The notes under the pieces are model-generated. The model had not been told where the DNA came from. It ran no database searches and worked only from the letters and a program-made list of their open reading frames with translations. DNA of 64,000 nt, from the NCBI RefSeq assembly GCF_001456115.1, contig NZ_CP013264.1, positions 1,506,501 through 1,570,500 of the forward strand, written 5' to 3'. Below, in pieces: positions 27,973 to 35,708 of the stretch (position 1 is the first letter of the stretch; each line of letters opens with the position of its first letter). Position numbers and translations under genes: made by a program. This stretch comes from Sphingobium baderi. GTDB taxonomy: Bacteria; Pseudomonadota; Alphaproteobacteria; Sphingomonadales; Sphingomonadaceae.

Positions 27973-28479
27973 ATGCTGCCAAGCATTGACCTGCGCATTG
28001 CCAACATCGTCAAGTCACTGGAACAAGTGGTCCTGCCGGCGCTCGGCCCGCGCGAACGGCTTGCGAAGGATCAGATCGGCCTTTGTATCGGCCATCTGCG
28101 TATGATTGGCGAGCAATGGCGCTGGGCGGCCGCATTCGAAGGGGGATCGTTCGATGCCATGGTGGCGCTGGCAGAGGCGATGCGGCCCTCGGTCGACCCT
28201 TTTTATGTGGAGGAACTGGGCGCGGCGATCGAGGCGGGGAAGGCGGTCGACAAGCGGGATTTGGCCGCGGTCGAGCATGGTATCCTGGTCCTTGGCGGCC
28301 TGATCGACCGGATTATCCTCGGCGAAGACGGCAAGGTCGAATTGGCGCCCGCCGCACGAGACGCTGTGCTGGCTTATGGTGCGGCACAATCGATACGTGA
28401 GCGAACATGGTTCGCGGCTACCGGCCTGGACCCGGACGGGCAGGATTTGCCCGACATCCCTGCGATGATGGCATCATGA
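27973..28479 (+). CDS. Small helical protein of unknown function, kinase partner candidate, copy 2
   Basis: A 168-residue paralogue of the protein at 25.3 kb: same start (LPSIDLRIANIVKSLEQVVL), same GHLRMIGEQW segment and same RERTWFAATGLDPD-type C-terminal block. It starts 3 bp after the kinase stop, as in copy 1. Its stop overlaps the start of the MmgE/PrpD gene as ATGA, so cassette 2 is translationally coupled to that enzyme. Confidence 0.75.
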   Translation: MLPSIDLRIANIVKSLEQVVLPALGPRERLAKDQIGLCIGHLRMIGEQWRWAAAFEGGSFDAMVALAEAMRPSVDPFYVEELGAAIEAGKAVDKRDLAAVEHGILVLGGLIDRIILGEDGKVELAPAARDAVLAYGAAQSIRERTWFAATGLDPDGQDLPDIPAMMAS

Positions 28480-29903
28480 AGCACGAGAATCCTGTCCTGC
28501 CCGAGCATGATCCCGCCGGACCTTTGGCGAAGATGGTGGCTGAGACACGCTATCAGGACATTCCCGCGCCGGTGATCGATCTTGCCAAGCGTGCGATCCT
28601 CGATACGCTGGCGGTCACTGTGGCGGGTTCCGGTTGGGAAGTCAGCCCCGCCATTGCCGATCAGGTCGCCGAGTGGGGCGGCGCGCCGCAAGCCACCGTC
28701 CTGATACACGGGCACCAGGTACCCGCTCCCATGGCTGCTTTTGGCAATGGCGTAATGGCGCGCGCGATCGATATGGGCGATGTGCATGAAACCGGCGGTC
28801 ATGTGACGGAATGGAATGTGCCCGCCATGCTGTCGGTGCTGGGCATTGCAGACGGGCCGGTCAGCGGAAAGGACTTTGTAACCGCCTATGTCACAGGCGC
28901 TGAAGTCGGCGTGCGCGCCAGCGCAGCGCTGAACCTTGTGCGCTACCACACGACATGGGGCATGCCCGGCGAATGGAACGGGCCGCTCTGCGCGACCGCT
29001 TCGGTGGCGCGTATCCTGGGCCTGGATGCCGACGAAACATGGAATGCGTTAGGTATGGCCTATACCGTCCATGGCATGTCGGAATATAATAAATATTCTG
29101 AAGGTACGCAGATGGCGCGCGTGCAGCACAGCTTTGCCGGGGATACGGCGGTAAAGGCGGTACTGCTGACCCGCCGCGGTGTGACGGCGCCGCGCGGCAT
29201 ATTCCAGGGTGTGCCGAGTGGCATATTGCGACATGTCGCGTGGGACGATGTGCGGCCCGAATTGCTGACCGAGGATCTGGGGACCCGCTGGCAGTTGGCC
29301 GAAGGGCTGTCGATGAAGCCCTATTCCGCGTGCAAATTTACCCACAGCTTCATAGCCAGCACGGTTGCTATCATGCAAGGCGAGGGACTGGACTGGCGCG
29401 ATATCGATCGCATCGACTGCGTCGGCAGTACGGGCGCACGCATGACATTCGAGCCGGCGGCGGTGAAATGGAACCCGCGCTCCGTGCCGGAGGCAATGTT
29501 CAGCGCACCTTATACGATTGCCGCTGCCGCGATGACCGGTGGCTTCTTCCTTGAGGATTTGCACCCCGACCGGATCATGAATGCGGAGCGGCGCGAACTG
29601 ATGCGACGGGTGCATATCGTCGCCGATCCCGATCATGCCGATCAGTTCGAGGGCTTCACGGTCGCAATCACACTCTCCGACGGACGCCGTTTCACCCATG
29701 TCACCCCTTATGTGAAGGGACATACGCGCAATCCGATGACCTGGGACGATTTGGCGGGCAAGCTGCGCCGCTGCGCCCCTTTCGCCGCCGTCCAGCTACC
29801 AGCGGACAACCTGGACATGCTTGTCGGGCTTTGCCGTGACATGGAACGGATCGATGACATGCGTCGCATCGTCGATTGCCTGACCCCCTCTCATCCCGCT
29901 TGA
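28476..29903 (+). CDS. MmgE/PrpD family protein
   Basis: About 475 residues, the normal size. The family includes 2-methylcitrate dehydratase (PrpD) and cis-aconitate decarboxylase, and its members eliminate water or CO2 from small carboxylates. Seen: the N-terminal helical domain with ILDTLAVTVAGSGWE and the region MARAIDMGDVHE where family members have active-site residues. The start at 28476 overlaps the preceding stop (ATGA). Placement after two kinase cassettes suggests it acts on a later intermediate, perhaps removing the activated group. The exact reaction is unknown. Confidence 0.87.
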   Translation: MKHENPVLPEHDPAGPLAKMVAETRYQDIPAPVIDLAKRAILDTLAVTVAGSGWEVSPAIADQVAEWGGAPQATVLIHGHQVPAPMAAFGNGVMARAIDMGDVHETGGHVTEWNVPAMLSVLGIADGPVSGKDFVTAYVTGAEVGVRASAALNLVRYHTTWGMPGEWNGPLCATASVARILGLDADETWNALGMAYTVHGMSEYNKYSEGTQMARVQHSFAGDTAVKAVLLTRRGVTAPRGIFQGVPSGILRHVAWDDVRPELLTEDLGTRWQLAEGLSMKPYSACKFTHSFIASTVAIMQGEGLDWRDIDRIDCVGSTGARMTFEPAAVKWNPRSVPEAMFSAPYTIAAAAMTGGFFLEDLHPDRIMNAERRELMRRVHIVADPDHADQFEGFTVAITLSDGRRFTHVTPYVKGHTRNPMTWDDLAGKLRRCAPFAAVQLPADNLDMLVGLCRDMERIDDMRRIVDCLTPSHPA

Positions 29904-29922
29904 ACCCGACCAGGAGAACATC

Positions 29923-31017
29923 ATGAAAGCAGCCATTCTCAACAGCCTCGATGGCACCTTCCAGATCGAGGAGATCGAGATCGACGCGCCGCGCGGGCGG
30001 GAAGTTCTGGTCGAGGTCAAGGCATCGGGCCTGTGCCATTCGGACCTGCATTTCGCCGAGCAGGATTTCGGTGTCCCGCTGCCCGCCGTGCTGGGGCATG
30101 AACTGGCTGGGATCGTCCTCGCCATCGGTCCGGAGGTGCGGGAATTCGCGGCTGGCGATCATGTCGTGGGGTCGTTGATCCAGTTTTGCGGCCATTGCCG
30201 CGCCTGTATCGGCGGCCGCACCTATCAATGCACCCATCCTGAAGAAACGCTCCGGGATGATCCTGACCATGCGCATCGACTGACTCGGGACGGAGATGGC
30301 GTCACGCAGGTGTTCGGAACCGGGGCCTTCGCCGAGCGGGCGCTGGTGCATGAGAACCAACTGGCTCTGGTACCCAGGGAACTACCCTTTGCGCAGGCAT
30401 CGCTGCTGGGTTGCGGCACCATCACGGGCGCCGGCGCCGCCATCAACACCGCAGCCGTGCGTCCCGGCGATACGGTGGCGGTAATCGGCATCGGCGGTGT
30501 GGGCCTTAACGTCATATCCGGAGCGAAGCTGGCCGGGGCGTCACGGATTGTCGCCATCGACATGCAACCGAAGAAGGAAGAACTGGCGCGTCGCTTCGGT
30601 GCGACCGACTTCATCGATGCATCGGCTGGTGACAGCGTGGAGGCGGTGCGCATGTTGATCGAAGGCGGGGTCGACCATGCGTTTGAGGTGGTCGGCATCA
30701 AGGCCACATCGGAACAGGCGATCAAGATGGCGTGCAAGGGCGGCGGCGCCTATCTGATCGGCGTACATTCGCCGGCGAAGACAATCGATGTCAATGTGAC
30801 GATTGATTTACTGACCAATCAGGTCGATCTGCGCGGCGTGTACATGGGATCATCGAACATCAAGCACGACATCCCCATGTACGCTCAGCTTTACCTACAG
30901 GGAAAGCTCAACCTGGACGATCTCATCTCACGCGAAATCAACATCTCTGAGATCAATGATGCTTACAAGCAACTCAAGGAAGGCGCTATCGCCCGGAGCG
31001 TGATCACATCCTTCTAG
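29923..31017 (+). CDS. Zinc-dependent alcohol dehydrogenase (MDR family)
   Basis: The protein is 364 residues. Catalytic zinc ligands lie in SGLCHSDLHF and the GHE-type LGHELAG segment; the structural zinc has the four-cysteine pattern in CGHCRACIGGRTYQC. The cofactor motif is GIGGVGLN near residue 190. It belongs to the class III-like/MDR alcohol dehydrogenases that oxidise primary or aryl alcohols with NAD. AGGAG precedes the ATG. It closes the rightward unit that starts with the TonB receptor at 20.75 kb. Confidence 0.92.
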   Translation: MKAAILNSLDGTFQIEEIEIDAPRGREVLVEVKASGLCHSDLHFAEQDFGVPLPAVLGHELAGIVLAIGPEVREFAAGDHVVGSLIQFCGHCRACIGGRTYQCTHPEETLRDDPDHAHRLTRDGDGVTQVFGTGAFAERALVHENQLALVPRELPFAQASLLGCGTITGAGAAINTAAVRPGDTVAVIGIGGVGLNVISGAKLAGASRIVAIDMQPKKEELARRFGATDFIDASAGDSVEAVRMLIEGGVDHAFEVVGIKATSEQAIKMACKGGGAYLIGVHSPAKTIDVNVTIDLLTNQVDLRGVYMGSSNIKHDIPMYAQLYLQGKLNLDDLISREINISEINDAYKQLKEGAIARSVITSF

Positions 31018-31054
31018 GATCGCATTGATCTGGCATGTGCCATTGGACTGATAG

Positions 31055-31084
31055 CGAAAGGGGGCGCGGACTGCGCCGCCTTTC
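31055..31084 (+). terminator. Probable transcription terminator hairpin
   Basis: A 12-bp stem with one mismatch (GAAAGGGGGCGC and GCGCCGCCTTTC) around a 5-nt loop lies 38 bp after the alcohol dehydrogenase stop. There is no strong T-run, so efficiency is uncertain. Confidence 0.45.
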
Positions 31085-31197
31085 ACACGAGGTTGCTGGT
31101 CAAGACGGAACGGCTTCCGGCCTAATGGGGAGGCCATGAACACTAAGCACGAAAGCTGATTCTCCAAACCCTGTGACGATTGGCGTCCTGCCGGTAG

Positions 31198-31938
31198 TCA
31201 GATCAACGCGTCGGTGATCCGATTCCGCTCAGCAGCGCTGAAACCATGGTGGGCGAGATAGCCGCTGACCGATCCAAACCGGTCGCCGAGGGTCGCGAAG
31301 AGGCACTCGAGATAGGCGGGCTTGGTGCCAAGTATGACGTCCCTGCACTCGGGCGGAAGGTCGGCATAGAGGTGCAACTTGGCATCGGAAAGCATATTCT
31401 TGAAATGCATGTCGCCGTTGAGCTCGGAACTGCTGCGAACATAGTCGTCGACAATGGTTGCGCGTTGGACGCCCAGGAAATCGAGGAGCAGCGCGGATGC
31501 CGCGCCGGTGCGATCCTTGCCGGCCGAGCAATGGATAAGGATCGGCAAATTTCCATCCGAAATGGCACGGAACATTGCGATGAACTCGGGCGCATATGCA
31601 TCGAGCATCAGACCGTAGAAGGTTGAGAATCCCGCGGCCCAGGCGGCGGCCGTCTTTTCCGATTCTGCGAAGATGCGATTGAAGATGAAGTCGGTGTCGG
31701 ACTTTGGAGATAGATAGTCGCCAGCCGTCCTGAGGACAGCAGGTGTCGGTTGCGCCATCCGCTCACGTTCCGAGCGAAGGTCGATGATGCTTTTCAGACC
31801 CATATGCCGCACCGACTCCAGGTCGCCATCGGTCAGATGAGAGAGTTGGCTTGACCTGTAGACTTTGCCCGTCCGGATGGTGCCGTCCCGCGCAGCGTGG
31901 CCACCTAGATCGCGGAAATTCGGAGCACCTACCAGCAT
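31198..31938 (-). CDS. Tyrosine/dual-specificity-type protein phosphatase
   Basis: About 246 residues with the P-loop phosphatase motif HCSAGKDRTG (C-x5-R) and the N-terminal NFRDLGG block found in bacterial tyrosine phosphatases of the DSP/PTP-like group that also act on phospholipids. I chose the ATG at 31938, 9 bp after AGGAGA; a GTG lies 24 bp upstream. The ribosome-binding site is inside an 11-bp perfect hairpin. It stands alone between two operons and near APH-type kinases; a link with a phosphorylated intermediate is possible but only inferred. Confidence 0.88.
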   Translation of the reverse strand: MLVGAPNFRDLGGHAARDGTIRTGKVYRSSQLSHLTDGDLESVRHMGLKSIIDLRSERERMAQPTPAVLRTAGDYLSPKSDTDFIFNRIFAESEKTAAAWAAGFSTFYGLMLDAYAPEFIAMFRAISDGNLPILIHCSAGKDRTGAASALLLDFLGVQRATIVDDYVRSSSELNGDMHFKNMLSDAKLHLYADLPPECRDVILGTKPAYLECLFATLGDRFGSVSGYLAHHGFSAAERNRITDALI

Positions 31939-31947
31939 CTCATGTTC

Positions 31948-31976
31948 TCTCCTGCAAACCACGATTTTGCAGGAGA
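31948..31976 (-). promoter_or_regulatory. Perfect inverted repeat covering the phosphatase ribosome-binding site
   Basis: Arms TCTCCTGCAAA (31948-31958) and TTTGCAGGAGA (31966-31976) pair perfectly with a 7-nt loop. On the leftward mRNA the AGGAGA Shine-Dalgarno is in the second arm, so the stem would hide it. It could equally be a dimer-regulator operator. Confidence 0.55.
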
Positions 31977-32250
31977 GGCTAGGATATCAACCTTGGTCTT
32001 CCCTAATTCAAATTACGAAAAGCGATTGGAAATTCTGCAGGTTCTGTTGGCTCGTCGCCCGCGCGGATATCGAACGCGAGAAGAATATGGTCCAGCGTTC
32101 CCGTATAGAATGTAAGGCCGGAATACGTGCTGATCGGCCCGCCAGCGTGGACAGGCTGTCCAATGCGTCGATTCGCTGCGGTAGCCCACATTGCCGGAGG
32201 GTTAAGAGCGCGTGTTGCTCGCCCTGCTCTCCCATGCTTTAGAGAACTCT

Positions 32251-32982
32251 ATGAAGATGCGCGAACTTGAGCAACGGACCGGGGTCCATAGGGAGGTGAT
32301 TCGCGTCTATTTGCGAGACGGGTTGATCCCCGAGCCCGCGCGACCTCGCCGGACAATTGCGATCTATGGCGAGGAGCATGTCCAGGCCATCGCGGCTATA
32401 CGCCGCCTTCAGCGAGAAAATCGTCTCACCCTTTCCCAGATTCGTGCGCTTATGGACGGCGAGGCGGCCGAGGCTCGGCTTGATGCCGCGGCATTCGATC
32501 AGCTCGAGCAATTAGTTGATCACCGCACGGGTGGGGATGGGCAACCGGTGCTGATCACCACGCTAGAGCGGGAGTATCCGCAAGCGCTGGAGGATGCCCA
32601 TATCCTTGCCAGGATCGGTATATTGGAGATTATTGAGACATCGGATGGTGAAGCACTTTCCATCTCCGCGGTGCATCTCGTCCGTATCTGGGGCCAGATG
32701 CGCAAGGCCGGCTTCGACCAGCGACTGACTTACTCACCTGATATATTGGGCTTCTACACAAAGGCTGCGGAGTTTGTCGGCAACTGGGAGGCCCAAACGT
32801 TCTTCGAGCGGACGAACGAGCGTGTCACAACGCGCGAAGCGGCGGATCTTATCGAGCAGGCCTTGCCTCTTATGCTCGATTTCTTTGGATTGCTTCGACA
32901 GCGTGCATTTTTCCGGCATCTGGAGAAACTGCATGCGGGCGGCAGCGATCGGCCGCCCGACGAACTCCCGGCTACATCGTGA
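32251..32982 (+). CDS. MerR-family transcriptional regulator
   Basis: About 243 residues with the MerR winged HTH at the N-terminus (MRELEQRTGVHREVIRVYLRDGLIP, then a PRRTIAIYGEEHV wing and the second helix pair). The C-terminal half is helical with no cysteine metal site, so it probably senses an organic ligand. I chose the ATG at 32251; an upstream GTG at 32212 adds 13 residues without HTH homology. The gene is convergent with the alcohol dehydrogenase (11-bp overlap of the 3' ends) and divergent from the phosphatase, which it may regulate. Confidence 0.85.
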   Translation: MKMRELEQRTGVHREVIRVYLRDGLIPEPARPRRTIAIYGEEHVQAIAAIRRLQRENRLTLSQIRALMDGEAAEARLDAAAFDQLEQLVDHRTGGDGQPVLITTLEREYPQALEDAHILARIGILEIIETSDGEALSISAVHLVRIWGQMRKAGFDQRLTYSPDILGFYTKAAEFVGNWEAQTFFERTNERVTTREAADLIEQALPLMLDFFGLLRQRAFFRHLEKLHAGGSDRPPDELPATS

Positions 32983-34072
32983 GAATGGCCTTTACGCACC
33001 GGCCGGCATGCTGATCGGCGATGGCTTCGTTGATCTGATCCAGGCGATATGAGCTGATCATGCGATCGATCGGAAACTTGCCTGCCAGGAAAAGGTCGAC
33101 AAGCTGCGGAAGAAAGGTCTGGGGATCGGCGTTTCCTTCGGTGACGCCGCTAATTTGAATGCCCAGCGAGAGCATCTGCAGGATATTGAGCGAAACTGCA
33201 GCATCGGCAGACCTGGGTACGCCAACCGTCGCCAGCCTGCCACGCACGGCCAGAGTACCAACGGCGGCTTCGATGACCGGGGCTATGCCGGAGGTGTCGA
33301 GTACGTTCTCGACGCCGGCTGGCACAATGGCACGAACCTGCTCTGCGAGTTCCCCTGCGGCTGGATCGATCACGTGGGTGGCGCCGAGATCGATAGCCAT
33401 TGCGCGGCGGGAGGGAAGAGGGTCAGACACCAGGATCATATCCGCCCCTCTTACCACTCCTGCCATCACCGCGCTTAGTCCGACGGGACCGCCTCCAGTG
33501 ACAAGCAGGCTTTCACCCTGCTTCAGTTGCAAGGCGTGGAAAACGGCACCGGCGCCGGTCATGATACCGCAGCCAAGCGGGCCAAGGAGCTCGATCGGAG
33601 CATCCTTGGTCACTTTCACGGCGTTTTTGGCCGCTACAATGGCATGTGTCGCGAATGACGACTGGCCGAAGAAGTGACTGCTTACCTCACCATTTTGATC
33701 GTGCAGACATGAGGTTCCGTCCCGTCGCCGTCCGCTGAAATTCAATGGTGTGAACTCGCGGCAATAGGCCGGCTGCCCGGTGATGCATTGTGGGCATTGC
33801 CGACAGGCCGCGAATCCCAGCACGACGTGGTCGCCGACGCTGAGGCCTTGAACGTCTGCTCCGATCGCCTCTACGAGGCCGGCTCCTTCATGGCCAAGGA
33901 CGGCCGGCAAGGGAACCGGCAGTATCTGATCGCGCACCGCGATATCGGTATGGCAGAGGCCGGTAGCGACTACGCGCACCAGTATTTCATCGGCTTGGAT
34001 ATCTAGCATATCGAGGGTCTCGACGCTGAAATCCGCACCTGCATTCCTGGAAACTGCCGCGCGTATCTGCAT
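32972..34072 (-). CDS. Zinc-dependent alcohol dehydrogenase, aryl-alcohol type
   Basis: The protein is 366 residues. Catalytic zinc ligands lie in TGLCHTDIAVRD and LGHEGAG, structural zinc ligands in CRQCPQCITGQPAYC, and the NAD motif is GGGPVGLS near residue 190. The DQILPVPLPAVLGHEGAG pattern is typical of benzyl/aryl-alcohol dehydrogenases of catabolic plasmids. GGGAGAG precedes the start by 5 bp. It is divergent from the P450 at 34.3 kb, with motif site F between them, so it may oxidise the alcohol made by that P450. Confidence 0.92.
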   Translation of the reverse strand: MQIRAAVSRNAGADFSVETLDMLDIQADEILVRVVATGLCHTDIAVRDQILPVPLPAVLGHEGAGLVEAIGADVQGLSVGDHVVLGFAACRQCPQCITGQPAYCREFTPLNFSGRRRDGTSCLHDQNGEVSSHFFGQSSFATHAIVAAKNAVKVTKDAPIELLGPLGCGIMTGAGAVFHALQLKQGESLLVTGGGPVGLSAVMAGVVRGADMILVSDPLPSRRAMAIDLGATHVIDPAAGELAEQVRAIVPAGVENVLDTSGIAPVIEAAVGTLAVRGRLATVGVPRSADAAVSLNILQMLSLGIQISGVTEGNADPQTFLPQLVDLFLAGKFPIDRMISSYRLDQINEAIADQHAGRCVKAILTM

Positions 34073-34181
34073 ATGTCTCTCCCATTCAAACTCGGTTCCG
34101 CTATTCAGATTGCGGAGGGTGAATGCTCTGCAGCCGCTGATAAATACCTGATTATACGTATATTTATCTGAGGTGCGGTTA

Positions 34182-34195
34182 AATGGTCCGACCGC
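34182..34195. promoter_or_regulatory. Putative GntR/FadR-type operator, site F
   Basis: AATGGTCCGACC fits AATGGTnnnACC. It lies in the 215-bp divergent region, 110 bp upstream of the alcohol dehydrogenase and 94 bp upstream of the P450. Confidence 0.5.
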
Positions 34196-34287
34196 CCTAT
34201 AAGATTGACGGTGATCAAAGTCCAGTGTTACGTCTGCGGAACACGCAACGCAGCAGGGCTTATTAAGCCGCTGGAGAGGGTATATGC

Positions 34288-35589
34288 ATGGCCACTACGT
34301 TTGAACCCGACACCCGTCCCATGATTCCGGACGACATCGCCAGGATCGTGGTTTCACCCAAATCCTACACTAATGACGAGGTTGTCTATGGCGCCTTCAA
34401 GTGGCTGCGCGAGAATATGCCGCTCGGCGTAGCCGAAGTACCCGGCTACGATCCGCTTTGGATCGTGACGAAGCACGCGGACATCCGCGAAGTTGAAAAA
34501 AACGCGAAGCTGTTTCACAACGCCGATCACAATCCGGTGCTGAACGACCAGGCCTCCGATGCGTTTACGCGCGAGATCAACAACGGATCACTGCGGATCC
34601 TCTCGTCGCTGACTTATATGGATCCGCCCGAGCATGGCAGCTTCCGCTCCGTGACCTCGAACTGGTTTCTCCCCGGTAAGATCAGCAAGCTCGAGGACCA
34701 GGTGCGGGTTCTTGCACGACAGTCGGTCGAAAATCTGCTGAGCTTCGATGGCGAGTGCGACTTCGTGAAGGATTTTGCGCTGCACTATCCGTTGCGCGTG
34801 ATCATGACGCTGTTCGGCGTTCCCCCCGAAGATGAACCCCGCATGCTGAAGCTGACGCAGGAGTTCTTCGGCGTCCATGATCCTGAGGAACAGCGCCCCG
34901 AAATTGCGGCTGATCCGGTTGTCGGTGCTAAAATGTGGGCTGCGACGCTGGAAGACTTTTACGGATATTTCGACAAGCTCAGCGCGGCGCGCCGGGAGCA
35001 GCCCAACGACGATCTGCTCTCACTGATCGCGAACTCCCGCGTCAATGGCCTGCCGATCCCGCGGGCGGAGGCAAATGGCTATTATGTCGCCATCGCGACC
35101 GCAGGACACGATACGACCTCTTCGTCGACTGCAGGCGGCCTGCACGGCATGCTCCTATATCCCGAGAATTGGGACAAGGTGAAAGCCGACCCGGCGATGA
35201 TACCCAAGCTTGTCGACGAAGCCATTCGCTGGACCGCGCCGGTCAAGCATTTCATGCGTAACGCGACCGAGGATACCGAGCTGCGCGGACAGACTATCCG
35301 CGCGATGGACCGTCTGATGATCTGCTACCCGTCCGGCTGTCGCGACGAGGAAGTGTTCGCAGACGCCGATCGATTCGACATAACGCGATCGCCCAACCAG
35401 CATATCGCCTTCGGTTTTGGTCCCCACATGTGTCTTGGCCAGCATCTCGCCAAGCTCGAGATGAGGGTGCTTTACGAAGAACTGCTTCCGCATCTTAAGT
35501 CTGTCGAACTGGCCGGTGAGCCGCGGCTGGTCGAAACCAACTTCGTGGGCGGTTACAAGAGCTTGCCGATCCGCTTCACCAAAAACTGA
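34288..35589 (+). CDS. Cytochrome P450, CYP108 (P450terp)-like
   Basis: The protein is 433 residues. I-helix motif AGHDTTSSS (about residues 272-280), K-helix EAIRW, and heme loop FGFGPHMCLGQHLAKLEM with cysteine near 382. From memory of P450terp (CYP108A1) the match runs along the whole length, for example DDEV-Y-AFKWLR, LTQEFFGVH, YYVAIATAGHDTTSSS and VETNFVGG. CYP108A1 hydroxylates a methyl group of alpha-terpineol, so a terpenoid or an alkyl-branched cyclic substrate is a fair guess. It needs a ferredoxin; none is adjacent. GGAGAGGG precedes the ATG. Confidence 0.93.
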   Translation: MATTFEPDTRPMIPDDIARIVVSPKSYTNDEVVYGAFKWLRENMPLGVAEVPGYDPLWIVTKHADIREVEKNAKLFHNADHNPVLNDQASDAFTREINNGSLRILSSLTYMDPPEHGSFRSVTSNWFLPGKISKLEDQVRVLARQSVENLLSFDGECDFVKDFALHYPLRVIMTLFGVPPEDEPRMLKLTQEFFGVHDPEEQRPEIAADPVVGAKMWAATLEDFYGYFDKLSAARREQPNDDLLSLIANSRVNGLPIPRAEANGYYVAIATAGHDTTSSSTAGGLHGMLLYPENWDKVKADPAMIPKLVDEAIRWTAPVKHFMRNATEDTELRGQTIRAMDRLMICYPSGCRDEEVFADADRFDITRSPNQHIAFGFGPHMCLGQHLAKLEMRVLYEELLPHLKSVELAGEPRLVETNFVGGYKSLPIRFTKN

Positions 35590-35708
35590 CTTACGATATC
35601 CGACGAGGCGGTTCGTGCCCGCCCCGTCGGCAATAGCCAATAGACCGGTCAATCAAGTCCGGGAAACAAGCCTGTAAGATATGGGCGATCTTGAGGGAGG
35701 ATAATGCT

